Assembly (NCBI GenBank): GCA_016292805.1
Contig: JAEDFM010000001.1
Coordinates: 1 to 64,000 of the forward strand
Origin: Treponema sp.
Lineage (GTDB): Bacteria; Spirochaetota; Spirochaetia; Treponematales; Treponemataceae
DNA: 64,000 bases
Direction of reading: 5' to 3'
The translations under genes were made by a program, and so were the position numbers. The notes under the pieces were generated by a model. It made no database searches, was not told where the DNA came from, and saw only the letters and a list, made by a program, of their open reading frames with translations. Shown here piece after piece: positions 8,948-18,106 of the stretch. Position 1 is the first letter of the stretch. Every line of letters begins with the position of its first letter.

Positions 8948-11900
8948 TTAATCTGGAAGTTCCAGTAAAAGTTCGATTTCTGTTGGTGTTCTCTTAAAGC
9001 GGGAAGCAATTTCCTGGATTGTCCATCCTTCCCGTTTAAGTGCACGGATTGTTTCTCTGACACTTGGGGCAATGCCTGTATCAGATGGAGCACCTTCTTT
9101 CTGCAGTTTATTTTGAGTAAGGCTGCGTAAAACTTTATATTTATCATCAAGTTCACGGTTAACCTGTTCAAGTTTAAGTTCAGTCTGTTTTAATCCGTTT
9201 TGTACAGAAGTTAATTCATCAAGCTTTTTCTGTGTGGTGTTCATCATAACATCAAGGTTTTCAAGCTTACCAATGGCATCTGTAATCTTTGGTCCGTTCT
9301 TAAGGATGCGGTCAACATTTGACTGAACTTCCTTAATTTCCTGTGGTAAAGAAACTACCTGACGGTTTGAGTCAATAAGACGCTGTTCAAGTTCCTTAAG
9401 GTTATCCCATGAACTTGAAACATCACCTGCAATACGATCAATTACTTCGCTCTGTTTTTCAAGACGGTCAAACTGTTCACTTACATGCTGAAGCTTGTCG
9501 TTGTAATCGCGGACAGTAACTTCCATAACCTGAAGATCATCATAAGTTGTTGTTAAGTCATTGATTCTTGAATCAATTTTGTCTGAAAGGCCCAGCATTT
9601 TATTGAATTGCTGTTCCATATCTGAAACCTTAAGCTTCTGTGATTCAATTGAATTAAGCTGACGAGCCATGCTTTCATTAATTTTAATGATTTCATTGTA
9701 TCGTTCAGAAACTCTGTCTGCCTTTTCACTGAAATCATCAAGCTTTTCAAAGGCTTTGTTCAAATCTGAAATGTTCTGCTCCAGATTGCGTTTCATCTGT
9801 TCAGCTTTTTCGTAACTCTGAATGTTAGCACGAACATTCTGTAAATCCTTTCCAATTTCGCTGATATTGAACTGGAGAGTATTTGCATCATCCTGCATTT
9901 TAAGAATCATTTTAGACTGGCTTGAACGATTTGCTTCAGCTGCATCACTAATGTCTTTTCTAAGGGCATCAATTTTAACATCTGAATCTTCAACCATTTC
10001 TTTGTACATAGAATCTAATTCTTTAAGGATTTCTGCAGTGCGTTTTTCATAAGCGCTGATAGACTGTTCTGTTCGATTCTGAAGATCAGAAATCTGGTCA
10101 TTTAATTCATCATGCTGCTTCTGGATAGATACCTGGTAAGCTGTCATATTCTGCTGAAGTTCCTGTTCAACTTCATTGATTTTAAGCTGAGTATTTGACT
10201 GGAAGGTAGAAAGCTCCTCCTTGAATACAGCATTAGATTCATCCATCTGAGATTTAAGCTGCTGTTTCCATGTATTGAATTCAGAAAGGGCAGCGTCAAT
10301 TGATGAAGTACCTGTTTCCTGACGAGACTGAATTGTTTCTTCGAAGGAACGGAGATCTTCCATAAGCTCGTTCTGAACTTTGGCAAGACTTGCTTTAATG
10401 TTTTCAGAATTATCAGCAATAGCCTGTTTAAGCTCATTTTCGTTTTCATTTGAAATAGAAGAAATTGAACGATTTGTTTCTTCCTGGAATTTAGCAATAA
10501 CAGACTGAATGTCAGAAATAGAATCCTGCATATCTGATTTTGTAGATTCAATATCCTGAAGAAGCTTTGAATATGAATCAGAAGTTCTTGTCTGGATTTT
10601 AGAAATATCTGCTTTAAGATCTTCGTAGTATTTGCTTTCAACATCCTTACGATTGTCTTCGTAAGTATTTGTTAATGCTGTAAGCTTTGTATCCAGGTTG
10701 TGTTTCCATTCTGCAATATCAGCTGAAATTTCATCATTCTGGGCAGAAAGGTTTTTATTGATTTCATTCTGGAATTCCTGAAGCTTAATGTTCATATTTC
10801 CGGCAGCAGTATCTTTAAGGTCATCAAGAGAACTGTTGATTTCCTTAATCTTTACTTCAAGAGCATTAGAATCTTCAGAAATTTCTTTTGCAAATTCTTC
10901 GTGCTTCTGAGACTGTGCTTCTGTAAAGTTGTTGAAGTCTCTAAGAACGCGAGTCTGAACTTCATTCATTGCAGCCTTCAAACTCTTTTCAAGGGAATCA
11001 ACATCTGTTTCAGAAACCTGAATCTGAGAAAGTTTGTATTCAATGTCTTTTTTGTAAGCATCCAGCTGGCCATCTACTTCTTCAAGAATAGAAAGATGTT
11101 TAGCTTCGCTTGTTTCTACAGCCTTATGTACTGAATCTGTAATGATTTTTGAAAGACCATCAAGCTTAACTTTAGTTCCCATCTGAAAATTTTCAATTTC
11201 GGCATTAATTTCTTTGATTTTACCATCAATTTTGCCATTTGTTTCCAACTGGAAGTTTTCAATCTGTGCACTGACTTCTCTGATTTTTTCATCAAGTTCA
11301 GGTTTAATAGTCTGAGCCTTTTCTGAGGCTTCATCGCACTGTTCCTTGATAGCCTGCACAGATTTTTCCGCCTTAGCAACAGTTTCCTTTGCTTCTGTTG
11401 TAACCTGTTCCAAAGTCTTCTGAATAGAATCCTGCATTTCTGTAATGTTGCGGTTCAAAATTTCAGAGCGGTCATTACATTCTCTTAAGCTGTCATCAAG
11501 GTCTGCACGGAGCTGTTCAATTTTTTCTTTGTAATCACCTTCAAGACCACTTAATTCTTCTATGCGGCTTCCAAAAGTCTGCTGGAAGGATTCAAATTTA
11601 TCTGTGTAAGAATTTGTGAAGTCTGCATATTTATCTTCAGCTTCATTTTTAAAGCTGTCAAAGCCTTCCTGGTAACCGTCTCTAAGAATACCAAAGTCAG
11701 TGTTGTAATCTTCTTTAAGATGAGCAATGTTTGTTTCGTATTCATTACGGAAAGTTTCAATTTCCTGAGTATAACTGTTCTGGAAGCTAGATATTTGAGA
11801 AGTATATTGTTCTTTAAATTCTTCCAGAGTTTTTTCGTAGCTTTCAAGTAAAGCCTTATGCTCTTCAACAAACTGAGTGTTGAATTCATTAACCTTTTTA

Positions 11901-13123
11901 TTGTTGGCAGCTGTTGCAGCTTCAAAGGCCTGATTGTATTTTTGAGTGAACTTAGCATAGTCATCATCAGCCTTAGTCTGAATTGCCGCAAACTGTGCTT
12001 CGTATTTAGAATTGATTTTTGCGTTATCTTCTTCGAAACGGTTTTCAATTTTTGCAATAATGCTGTCGTTCTTACCAGAAATGGAATCCAGCTGAGTCTG
12101 GTATTTGTTCTGAATATCAGCAACCTTAGAGCTGTAATCTTCTGAAAGCTTTGTAAGATTATTTGTAAAGCGTTCAGTAAGTTTAGTAGAAGTAAGATTA
12201 AACTGTTCTGTAAGACTCTTATCAAGTTCAACCTGTTTGTTTTCCAAAGCTTTCTGGAACTGAGAATTCTGAGTCTGATACTGTTTGCTTAAAATTGTGT
12301 TCTGTTCTGTAATCTGTTTTTTAAGAGCTTCTACTTCAACATCAAGCTGTTTATGAAGATTTGCTGTCTGGGCAGCAAGTTCATTTTTGTAAGCATCAGA
12401 CCGCTGCTGTGCCTGCTGGCTTAAATGTTCAAAGGCTGTATTTTCAAGCTTTTCAGCTTTAAGGGCAGCTTCGTTATAAACCTGCTGAATATTAGTTTTA
12501 ATAGTAGAAAGTGCTTTTTCTGCGTCTTTCTGTGCAATCTGAATTTCAGCCTGAAGCTTTGCAGCGTTAGATTTATATTCCTGCAAAAGGGTAGTGCCAA
12601 TAGTTTTAAGCTGCTGTTCGTTCTGTTTAGTAAAATCGTCAGAAATCTGTGGAATGCGTTTTTCAATACCTGCAACAATTGCAGCCTGTTTATCAAGACG
12701 GGCAGAAAGCTTATCTACAATTCCGCTTTCCTTAGAAATACGGCTAAGATTTTCTTCAACCTGTTCAGCCATATCGTTAAGTTCATTTAACAAGCCTGAA
12801 TAGTGCTGAATGTGGGCTTCGATTTTCTGCACCGATTCAATGTTGTGACTTAAGTTCTTAAGTTTGCTGTTGAATTCTTCATTCTGTGCCTGCATAAGCT
12901 TTACAGCCGCATTTGCCTGAGTCTGCTGATTTTTGAATTCAGAAATAAGTAAATTGAAACGACCTTCAACATTTTTGTATAAGTCTTCAAGATCGTTCTG
13001 TCGTTTATCTGCGTATTTCTTTACCTTTTCCATAGAATTGTTATTTTTACTTAATCCATGGAAATAAATTGAAACTCCTAAAGATACGACAATAGAAATA
13101 AGAATTGCAATTGCGATAACCAT
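8948..13123 (-). CDS. Giant membrane-anchored coiled-coil protein (SpiroCoCo type)
   Basis: A 1391-residue protein with one N-terminal transmembrane helix (about 2-22) followed by almost uninterrupted heptad-repeat coiled coil, rich in Gln, Glu, Lys and Asn. The last 40 residues form a helix-turn-helix-like segment (VRETIRALKREGWTIQEIA) as seen at the C-terminus of DUF6115/SwrB-like proteins. Architecture matches proteins annotated as spirochaetal coiled-coil (SpiroCoCo) family. A cytoskeletal or cell-shape role is inference. Composition bias produces many long overlapping open frames on both strands, which are shadows. A GGTGGG element precedes the ATG. Confidence 0.85.
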   Translation of the reverse strand: MVIAIAILISIVVSLGVSIYFHGLSKNNNSMEKVKKYADKRQNDLEDLYKNVEGRFNLLISEFKNQQTQANAAVKLMQAQNEEFNSKLKNLSHNIESVQKIEAHIQHYSGLLNELNDMAEQVEENLSRISKESGIVDKLSARLDKQAAIVAGIEKRIPQISDDFTKQNEQQLKTIGTTLLQEYKSNAAKLQAEIQIAQKDAEKALSTIKTNIQQVYNEAALKAEKLENTAFEHLSQQAQQRSDAYKNELAAQTANLHKQLDVEVEALKKQITEQNTILSKQYQTQNSQFQKALENKQVELDKSLTEQFNLTSTKLTERFTNNLTKLSEDYSSKVADIQNKYQTQLDSISGKNDSIIAKIENRFEEDNAKINSKYEAQFAAIQTKADDDYAKFTQKYNQAFEAATAANNKKVNEFNTQFVEEHKALLESYEKTLEEFKEQYTSQISSFQNSYTQEIETFRNEYETNIAHLKEDYNTDFGILRDGYQEGFDSFKNEAEDKYADFTNSYTDKFESFQQTFGSRIEELSGLEGDYKEKIEQLRADLDDSLRECNDRSEILNRNITEMQDSIQKTLEQVTTEAKETVAKAEKSVQAIKEQCDEASEKAQTIKPELDEKIREVSAQIENFQLETNGKIDGKIKEINAEIENFQMGTKVKLDGLSKIITDSVHKAVETSEAKHLSILEEVDGQLDAYKKDIEYKLSQIQVSETDVDSLEKSLKAAMNEVQTRVLRDFNNFTEAQSQKHEEFAKEISEDSNALEVKIKEINSSLDDLKDTAAGNMNIKLQEFQNEINKNLSAQNDEISADIAEWKHNLDTKLTALTNTYEDNRKDVESKYYEDLKADISKIQTRTSDSYSKLLQDIESTKSDMQDSISDIQSVIAKFQEETNRSISSISNENENELKQAIADNSENIKASLAKVQNELMEDLRSFEETIQSRQETGTSSIDAALSEFNTWKQQLKSQMDESNAVFKEELSTFQSNTQLKINEVEQELQQNMTAYQVSIQKQHDELNDQISDLQNRTEQSISAYEKRTAEILKELDSMYKEMVEDSDVKIDALRKDISDAAEANRSSQSKMILKMQDDANTLQFNISEIGKDLQNVRANIQSYEKAEQMKRNLEQNISDLNKAFEKLDDFSEKADRVSERYNEIIKINESMARQLNSIESQKLKVSDMEQQFNKMLGLSDKIDSRINDLTTTYDDLQVMEVTVRDYNDKLQHVSEQFDRLEKQSEVIDRIAGDVSSSWDNLKELEQRLIDSNRQVVSLPQEIKEVQSNVDRILKNGPKITDAIGKLENLDVMMNTTQKKLDELTSVQNGLKQTELKLEQVNRELDDKYKVLRSLTQNKLQKEGAPSDTGIAPSVRETIRALKREGWTIQEIASRFKRTPTEIELLLELPD

Positions 13124-13159
13124 TTTTTATACCCACCCGTTTTTTTAATATGCACTCCG

Positions 13160-13858
13160 CTATTTAGTCGAAGTGTCAGTTATCAATATTTTTCTAAGTT
13201 GTTTATAATGCCAGAATGTAATTTCTGCAGTCTGTGATTTTTTACCCAATATCCCCTTTATTGGATAAAGCAGCCATGCAGCCTTCATTCCTGCGTTTTT
13301 TGCTCCCATTACATCAAAGCGGTGACTGTTGCCTACATAAAGAATCTCTTCTGCAGGAACTCCAAGCTGTTCTGCCATTTTTTGAAACGGAACTGCCGAA
13401 GGCTTTAGTGCACCGGCATCTTCTGTTCCTAAAACAACATCGCAAAGCTCTTTAATACCCCAGATGTTTCCCTTTTGCTCAGGAGGAAAATCCGAAAGCA
13501 AGGCGATTTTTAGGCCCATGCTTTTAAGGTCTTTAATAAGCTGGATAGAATCCTTGCAGGTTTTCATATTTACAAAATATTTTTCCATATGTTTGTAAAT
13601 AACTTTATCAAGCAGCTTTTCAGCAGCTTCTGGTTCGCATTTTAAAATTTCAGCAGCTTTTTCAGCCTGCATCTTTCTAAAATCAGAAACCTCAGGAGCA
13701 CCATGTAATGATTTTCTAACCTTGTTATAGGCTAGAAAAGTTCTTAAGTGGAACAAAACGTAGAATGTCATACGGATATTCAATCGTATTGAGCGATAGA
13801 GCGTACCATCGATGTCGAATCCTACTGCTTTAATTTCACCTAAGTTTTCAATATACAT
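13160..13858 (-). CDS. HAD-superfamily hydrolase
   Basis: A 232-residue haloacid-dehalogenase hydrolase. Motif I is GFDIDGTLYRS near residues 13-23, with the nucleophile and acid/base Asp pair. Motif II is LLSDFP, and motifs III/IV are the LKPSAVPF Lys and YVGNSHRFDVMGAKNAGM. A helical cap of the C1 type lies between motifs I and II. Members dephosphorylate small phosphometabolites such as sugar phosphates or nucleotides; the substrate cannot be read. TATAAT on the minus strand ends eight bases before ATG and there is no Shine-Dalgarno, so it may be leaderless. Confidence 0.88.
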   Translation of the reverse strand: MYIENLGEIKAVGFDIDGTLYRSIRLNIRMTFYVLFHLRTFLAYNKVRKSLHGAPEVSDFRKMQAEKAAEILKCEPEAAEKLLDKVIYKHMEKYFVNMKTCKDSIQLIKDLKSMGLKIALLSDFPPEQKGNIWGIKELCDVVLGTEDAGALKPSAVPFQKMAEQLGVPAEEILYVGNSHRFDVMGAKNAGMKAAWLLYPIKGILGKKSQTAEITFWHYKQLRKILITDTSTK

Positions 13859-13944
13859 AGCAGTTAATTATACAATAAATATGGAAATTCGTCATCTATA
13901 TAATTATGAGTAGGATTTATTATAAGAAAAGTATTTTCATATAA

Positions 13945-15555
13945 TTATAGGTCACCCATTTTCTGCAAAGAGTCCAGGCGGGAAAGAATTGCTTTGTCAG
14001 GAGTAATGCAAAGGTTCTTTTCCTGAGTCGGAATAACAAGTCCTTTAGGTCCGTTTTTTGCACGGCGTAAATATTTTACATGAGTATAATATAAATCTAC
14101 TTTTGTGTTTTTGCGGGCCTTGGAATAGTAAACTGCCAGGTTTCCTGCATCAAGAAGAATTTCCAGAGGGACAGTTTTACCCTTGCGGGCTTTTACAAAA
14201 ACATATCCACCAGGAAAGTCCCTTACATGGAGCCATAAGTCATCGCCCCGCACATAATGGCGCAGCAGTTCATCGTTTTCGTTTGCATCCCGGCCAACCA
14301 GAATATACCAGCCGTTTACAGTGTAATCTAGACCAGGGTGAGTTTTCTTCTGCTGCTGTTTAGGAGCAGTGTCCCTTCTTAAAAGCTGTTCAATTTTTAC
14401 AGGATTCTGTTCATTTTTAATTTCTTCGTACAAATCATCCAGCTTTTTAATCTGACTTTTTGCTATTTCAATATCATGAACAAGTTCTTCGCTTCCGCTC
14501 TGGGCCTTTTTGTAGTTTTTGTAATAAACCGCCGCATTTTCCTGAGCCGACTTTTCCGGATCAATCATCAACCGTACAGTTTTGCCAGTTTCGTAGTCTT
14601 CGCATTCCAGAAATTTTGAAGTACCATCAATTTTGTAGCCGTAAGAAAGAATCAAATCTCCCTGATGTTTAAGCTGGTCTGCATTTTTAAATTCTTCCAG
14701 CTTCTGTTCCAGATTCTGCAATGCCGATTCCCTTTTTGAACGGTTGGTGTTGTACCATTTTTCCGCCTTTTCCAACAGCGATTCACGGCTTAAATTATCG
14801 GCATGTTCTGAATACCAGTAATCGATGTAGGCATTAAAGGAGGGGAAAGTCTTCCCCTGACTGCAGCCAGCTTCGCTGTCTTCCGTCACCCCTTCTGCAG
14901 GGGACACCCCCGCAACGCCCCCGTCCAGCCATTCCCGTACAGGAAAACGGTCTGCGGCTTCTGCAATTTTTTCTTCGTTTATTACTGGAGGTTTGTAAAC
15001 TGCGTCCTTAATTTCGTTGCGTTCAGGACGGCGGAACATTGGTTCCAGAATTACATTGTTTTCGTCACAAAGAATAATGTTTGCAGCATTATTCCAAAGT
15101 TTTATATATAGAATATAGTTTTCGTGAATTTCTTCTTCTTTTATTTTACTGTTGGAAACAGCTGTGTTTGAAAGATTAAAGGCAGTAGAAGCCAGCTTAA
15201 TCTGATTTGTTTTTTCGTTAGGTTTGTCTTTAATAGTAACCGTACGGGAAAGTTCCAGTTTTACAATTCGTTCAACACCAATTTGTTCAATAGAATTAAT
15301 ACGGCAGCCTTTAATGCGGGCACGGCAGAATTCCATAAAGCGCAAAGGTTTATCATTTTTTGTAATTTTACGGCGGGTTTCATTCATTCGTACAGAATTC
15401 TGTGCAGTACATACAACAACAGTTTTAGCACAGCCTTCCCTGTATGTATAAAAAGCCATAGTATCATAGCCCGGCTGTACAATTTCCTGAATAAAAGCAC
15501 CTTCAAGGTTCAGTTCGTTTAATATTAAGTTAATTTCGTTACAATTTAGAGACAT
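13945..15555 (-). CDS. rqcH: NFACT ribosome rescue factor RqcH, carrying an in-frame repeat insertion
   Basis: RqcH/Rqc2-family protein (536 residues) that binds stalled 50S-peptidyl-tRNA and recruits Ala-tRNA for C-terminal tailing. It has the NFACT-N region (about 1-200, less strongly conserved at the start than usual), a coiled coil (about 280-390), and the NFACT-R domain with VNGWYILVGRDANEND and DDLWLHVRDFPGGYVFV. Residues about 210-236 (GVAGVSPAEGVTEDSEAGCS and following) are encoded by a GC-rich palindromic element at 14841-14922 that also occurs elsewhere in the window. The reading frame is kept. TGATATACT (15562-15570, minus) ends six bases before ATG, so the mRNA is probably leaderless. 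Confidence 0.88.
   Translation of the reverse strand: MSLNCNEINLILNELNLEGAFIQEIVQPGYDTMAFYTYREGCAKTVVVCTAQNSVRMNETRRKITKNDKPLRFMEFCRARIKGCRINSIEQIGVERIVKLELSRTVTIKDKPNEKTNQIKLASTAFNLSNTAVSNSKIKEEEIHENYILYIKLWNNAANIILCDENNVILEPMFRRPERNEIKDAVYKPPVINEEKIAEAADRFPVREWLDGGVAGVSPAEGVTEDSEAGCSQGKTFPSFNAYIDYWYSEHADNLSRESLLEKAEKWYNTNRSKRESALQNLEQKLEEFKNADQLKHQGDLILSYGYKIDGTSKFLECEDYETGKTVRLMIDPEKSAQENAAVYYKNYKKAQSGSEELVHDIEIAKSQIKKLDDLYEEIKNEQNPVKIEQLLRRDTAPKQQQKKTHPGLDYTVNGWYILVGRDANENDELLRHYVRGDDLWLHVRDFPGGYVFVKARKGKTVPLEILLDAGNLAVYYSKARKNTKVDLYYTHVKYLRRAKNGPKGLVIPTQEKNLCITPDKAILSRLDSLQKMGDL
14841..14922 (-). repeat. GC-rich palindromic element, copy A (inside rqcH)
   Basis: Read on the minus strand it runs GGGGGCGTTGCGGGGG ... 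GCAGAAGGGGT ... AGGGGAAGAC and ends in a palindrome AGGGGAAxxxTTCCCCT (14841-14858). It matches copies at 17473, 25725 and 58311 and is far richer in G+C than its surroundings. It is translated in frame. Confidence 0.9.
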
Positions 15556-16010
15556 AACGACAGTATATCACAAGAAGCTGCAAAACTGTTACAACTTAGT
15601 CATTCAAATAAAGGTAAAGCAAGGAATTATATGGTAGCTTTTCCCATTTATTGCTTATTTTCTCTACATAGTTTAATGAAACTAACCTGAAACTCCTTTT
15701 TTATCAGCTGCATTAACTAGGGGGACATACAAAATTGCTTTTTTGGTAAAAAATGTATGTGTTTTTTGCAGTGGAAACCGGTGTGTAAGTTGCGTCAGAC
15801 ATACAAAAGTTGCTAAAAAAGGGAAAATGTATGTGAAAATCTAACAGTAATGATTTCTAAAAGCGGAAGTGAATAATAATAGACATACAGAATTTAGAAA
15901 ATACAAAAAAATGTATGTCCTGTTGTGGAAATGTTGCATATTTTCCGCAGGACATGGCATACATTTTATTAGAAAATAACTAAAACATATGTTTATTGTT
16001 TATTTTACAG
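15556..16010. repeat. Gene-free stretch with three 36-bp degenerate palindromic units
   Basis: No credible gene lies here. Three units begin with ACATACA and end with TGTATGT at 15725-15760, 15799-15834 and 15883-15918. Each is exactly 36 bp end to end, with A/T-rich, non-identical interiors, and starts lie 74 and 84 bp apart. The third extends to GACATACA/TGTATGTC. A partial fourth (GGACATGGCATACAT) lies near 15951. Each could fold into a hairpin or bind a dimeric protein. Confidence 0.75.
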
Positions 16011-16022
16011 TATACTTACACT

Positions 16023-17807
16023 ATGACTTTTCTTTTAGTTGCAATAAATGCTTCTTATTCTCATACATCACTGGCAGTAAGGTCTTTAAGTGCCTGTACT
16101 GGAATTCCATTTTGTGAATTTACAATTAATCAGCCTGTTGGGGAAATTCTTCGGGGAATAGAAAAGCAAAAGCCTGATGCGGTTTTGTTTTCTACATATA
16201 TCTGGAATGCTGAAATAACAGCAAAAATAATCCCTGATGTTAAAAAGGTTTTGCCGGAGTCCATAGTTGGTGCCGGTGGTCCTGAATTCAGTTATAGAGC
16301 TGCTCATTATTTACAAATGCTTTCTGAACTTGATTTTATTATGTGGGGCGAAGGGGAGAGAGTGCTGAAAGCATTAGTAAAGGAGAGTTCAGAGAAGGAA
16401 GAGTTTCTTTTTAAGCTGAAAGATATTAGAGGGCTTTTTTTGCGGAATAATGATGGGCAGGAGCCAGGGGGACGGATCTCTTGTGATAGTATAGGGGGAC
16501 AGACCTATATTTTTACCGGAGAACAGGAGCTGATTTGCGATTTAGGGGAACTTAATTTTCCTTATCCTATGCTGGAAGATGGTACTGCCCATAAAGGCTG
16601 GATAGATTCTCATATTTTTTATTACGAAAGTTCCCGTGGTTGTCCATATTCCTGTTCTTATTGTCTTTCGTCTGTTGATAAAAAGGTTCGTTTTATGCCT
16701 TTGGAGCGGGTGTACAAAGATTTGCAGATTTTTCTTGATGCAAATGTTCCTTTGGTTAAGTTTGTGGACCGCACTTATAATCTTAACCCAGAGCGTTATA
16801 TTAGTATCTGGCAATATATTCTGGAGCATCACAATAAAAAGACTATGTTCCACTTTGAAATTGAAGCAGAATATTTAAGTAAAGAAGCTCTGAAATTTTT
16901 ACAGCAGGTTCCTGCCGGTGTAATGCAGTTTGAAATTGGAGTTCAGTCTGCAAATAAAAAAACTCTGCAGGCAATAAATCGTTCTGACAATATTGAAAAG
17001 CTGGCAGAAAATATTAAGCAGATTCCTCGTACAATTCACCAGCATCTGGATTTAATTGCGGGGCTTCCTTTTGAAAATCTGGAATCTTTTGGAAAATCCT
17101 TTGACTTTGTTATGGCTTTAAAACCTGATGCTTTGCAGCTGGGCTTTCTAAAAGTTCTTAGCGGCACCCAGATGGAAAAGTATGCTAAGGAAAACGGCTG
17201 GAAGTGGATGAAAAATCCAGTTTACGAAACTTTCAGTACTCCATATATGCCATATGAACATATGATGTTCTTAAAAGATCTGGAAACTTTGGTGGATGCC
17301 TACTGGAATAGCGGAAAGTTTCCTCATGTTATGGCTTATGTAGAACGGAATATTGGTTTTTGGAAATTCTTTTATGATATGACTAAATGGGGACAGACCT
17401 TAGGTATTTTTGACGCTCCCCATAGGGAAACTTTCTATTTTGAACTGCTGGCCAGAGGGGACAGACCTGAATGGGGCGTTGCGGGGCAACAGGGTAAGAT
17501 TTTGTGCCCCGCTGGAGAGGGTGGCGAGCAACGCAGTGCGAGCCAGGGGGAGACTTCCCCCTTATATGATTTACTGCGTTATGATTTTGTTCTTAGGGGA
17601 AAGCAGGGCGGTTTTCCACAGTGGTATACACACCGGTACAATAAGGACCGCCACCGGGAACTGCTGAACCAAAATGGTGGTGTAAAAAACGCCCGCCTGG
17701 ACTTTGCCTTCTCTGAATACGAAGTTTTTGACTGGAATGTAGATGCGGAAGTACCAGAGGTCTGTCCCCAGTTGTATGAAAAGTTGATTTTTTACAAGAG
17801 ATTCTGA
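16023..17807 (+). CDS. B12-binding-domain radical SAM protein (DUF4080 type)
   Basis: A 594-residue radical SAM enzyme. An N-terminal cobalamin-binding-like domain (about 1-140, VGAGGPEFS) is followed by the cluster motif CPYSCSYC within SSRGCPYSCSYCLSSVDK, a TIM-barrel core (FEIGVQSANKKTL, LIAGLPFE) and a C-terminal DUF4080-like region. Substrate unknown. The start at 16023 (MTFLLVAINASYSH) is preferred to 15996. The family begins with this strand, and TATACT at 16011-16016 ends six bases upstream with no Shine-Dalgarno. The C-terminal third holds a GC-rich element in frame (17473-17562) and three exact GGGGACAGACCT motifs, so this gene has absorbed more repeats than any other here. Confidence 0.85.
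   Translation: MTFLLVAINASYSHTSLAVRSLSACTGIPFCEFTINQPVGEILRGIEKQKPDAVLFSTYIWNAEITAKIIPDVKKVLPESIVGAGGPEFSYRAAHYLQMLSELDFIMWGEGERVLKALVKESSEKEEFLFKLKDIRGLFLRNNDGQEPGGRISCDSIGGQTYIFTGEQELICDLGELNFPYPMLEDGTAHKGWIDSHIFYYESSRGCPYSCSYCLSSVDKKVRFMPLERVYKDLQIFLDANVPLVKFVDRTYNLNPERYISIWQYILEHHNKKTMFHFEIEAEYLSKEALKFLQQVPAGVMQFEIGVQSANKKTLQAINRSDNIEKLAENIKQIPRTIHQHLDLIAGLPFENLESFGKSFDFVMALKPDALQLGFLKVLSGTQMEKYAKENGWKWMKNPVYETFSTPYMPYEHMMFLKDLETLVDAYWNSGKFPHVMAYVERNIGFWKFFYDMTKWGQTLGIFDAPHRETFYFELLARGDRPEWGVAGQQGKILCPAGEGGEQRSASQGETSPLYDLLRYDFVLRGKQGGFPQWYTHRYNKDRHRELLNQNGGVKNARLDFAFSEYEVFDWNVDAEVPEVCPQLYEKLIFYKRF
17473..17562 (+). repeat. GC-rich palindromic element, copy B (inside the radical SAM gene)
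   Basis: GGGGCGTTGCGGGGCAAC at the left, GGCGAGCAACGCAGTGCGAG in the middle and AGGGGGAGACTTCCCCCT at the right match the intergenic copy at 58311. It is translated in the same frame as copy A, giving GVAG at the left end of each insert. Confidence 0.9.
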
Positions 17808-17860
17808 AACAAGTTTAGAATGACAGAGTATTACAACTCAGAATGACAAGGTATTACAGC

Positions 17861-17884
17861 ACTGATGACTGATGACTGATGACT
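17861..17884 (+). repeat. Heptamer array GATGACT x3
   Basis: Three perfect GATGACT units (complement AGTCATC) lie between the radical SAM gene and the ilv promoter. A near-duplicate GAATGACAxxGTATTACA pair lies just upstream. The same heptamer occurs in miaB, in polA and before polA. Confidence 0.85.
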
Positions 17885-17897
17885 TTTACACTACACC

Positions 17898-17926
17898 TTG
17901 ACTAACACAGGCATATACTGTTAAAT
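17898..17926 (+). promoter_or_regulatory. Promoter of the ilv leader peptide
   Basis: TTGACT (17898-17903), a 17-bp spacer and TGTTAAAT, whose hexamer TTAAAT is 17921-17926. The expected start of transcription is about 17933, at the ATG of the leader peptide, implying a leaderless leader ORF. TATACT at 17914 is a rival -10 but lacks a matching -35. Confidence 0.6.
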
Positions 17927-17933
17927 AGAAACA

Positions 17934-17993
17934 ATGAAATTAAATTCTTTAGTCAAAGTAGTGAATGTCCTCGTCCTAGTGGTTACCAGATAA
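17934..17993 (+). CDS. Val/Leu-rich ilv leader peptide
   Basis: A 19-codon ORF encodes MKLNSLVKVVNVLVLVVTR. Seven Val and four Leu make up 11 of 19 residues, with the densest run VVNVLVLVV just before the stop; there is no Ile. The stop codon falls in the second arm of a hairpin (TGGTTA/TAACCA), and downstream lie an antiterminator and a U-tract terminator ahead of ilvB. This is the arrangement of leader peptides such as IlvL, IvbL and LeuL in proteobacteria, in which ribosome stalling at Val or Leu codons blocks termination. The peptide itself probably has no other function. It is too short for standard gene finders. Confidence 0.85.
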   Translation: MKLNSLVKVVNVLVLVVTR

Positions 17994-18077
17994 CCAGAGA
18001 GTGATGTTATATTATTGTGATTAAAGCACTGATATAGAAAAAGCAAGCTCTCCGGTTAAGACGGGGAGCTTTTTTTT
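17980..18077 (+). promoter_or_regulatory. Ribosome-mediated transcription attenuator of ilvB
   Basis: Four segments can be read. Segment 1 TGGTTA (17980-17985) pairs with segment 2 TAACCA (17991-17996). Segment 2, extended as AACCAGAGAG (17992-18001), pairs 9 of 10 with segment 3 CTCTCCGGTT (18048-18057). Segment 3 AGCTCTCCG (18046-18054) pairs with segment 4 CGGGGAGCT (18062-18070), followed by eight T. Thus 1:2 and 3:4 give termination and 2:3 gives read-through. When charged tRNA-Val/Leu is scarce, a ribosome stalled over segment 1 would favour 2:3. Confidence 0.85.
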
Positions 18078-18106
18078 ATATCCAAATTTTTTTTAGAGGT
18101 AATAAA

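Noticed and set aside
8948..13123. Many long ORFs on both strands within the coiled-coil gene
   Set aside because: They arise from Gln/Glu/Lys-rich codon bias; none has a ribosome site or a family match, and the minus-strand 1391-codon frame explains the region.
15725..15918. CRISPR array
   Set aside because: Units have the same length but non-identical cores, irregular spacing, only three copies, and no cas genes nearby.
17898..18106. T-box riboswitch ahead of ilvB
   Set aside because: No T-box sequence (UGGN antiterminator bulge) is seen, and the leader-peptide architecture explains the terminator.
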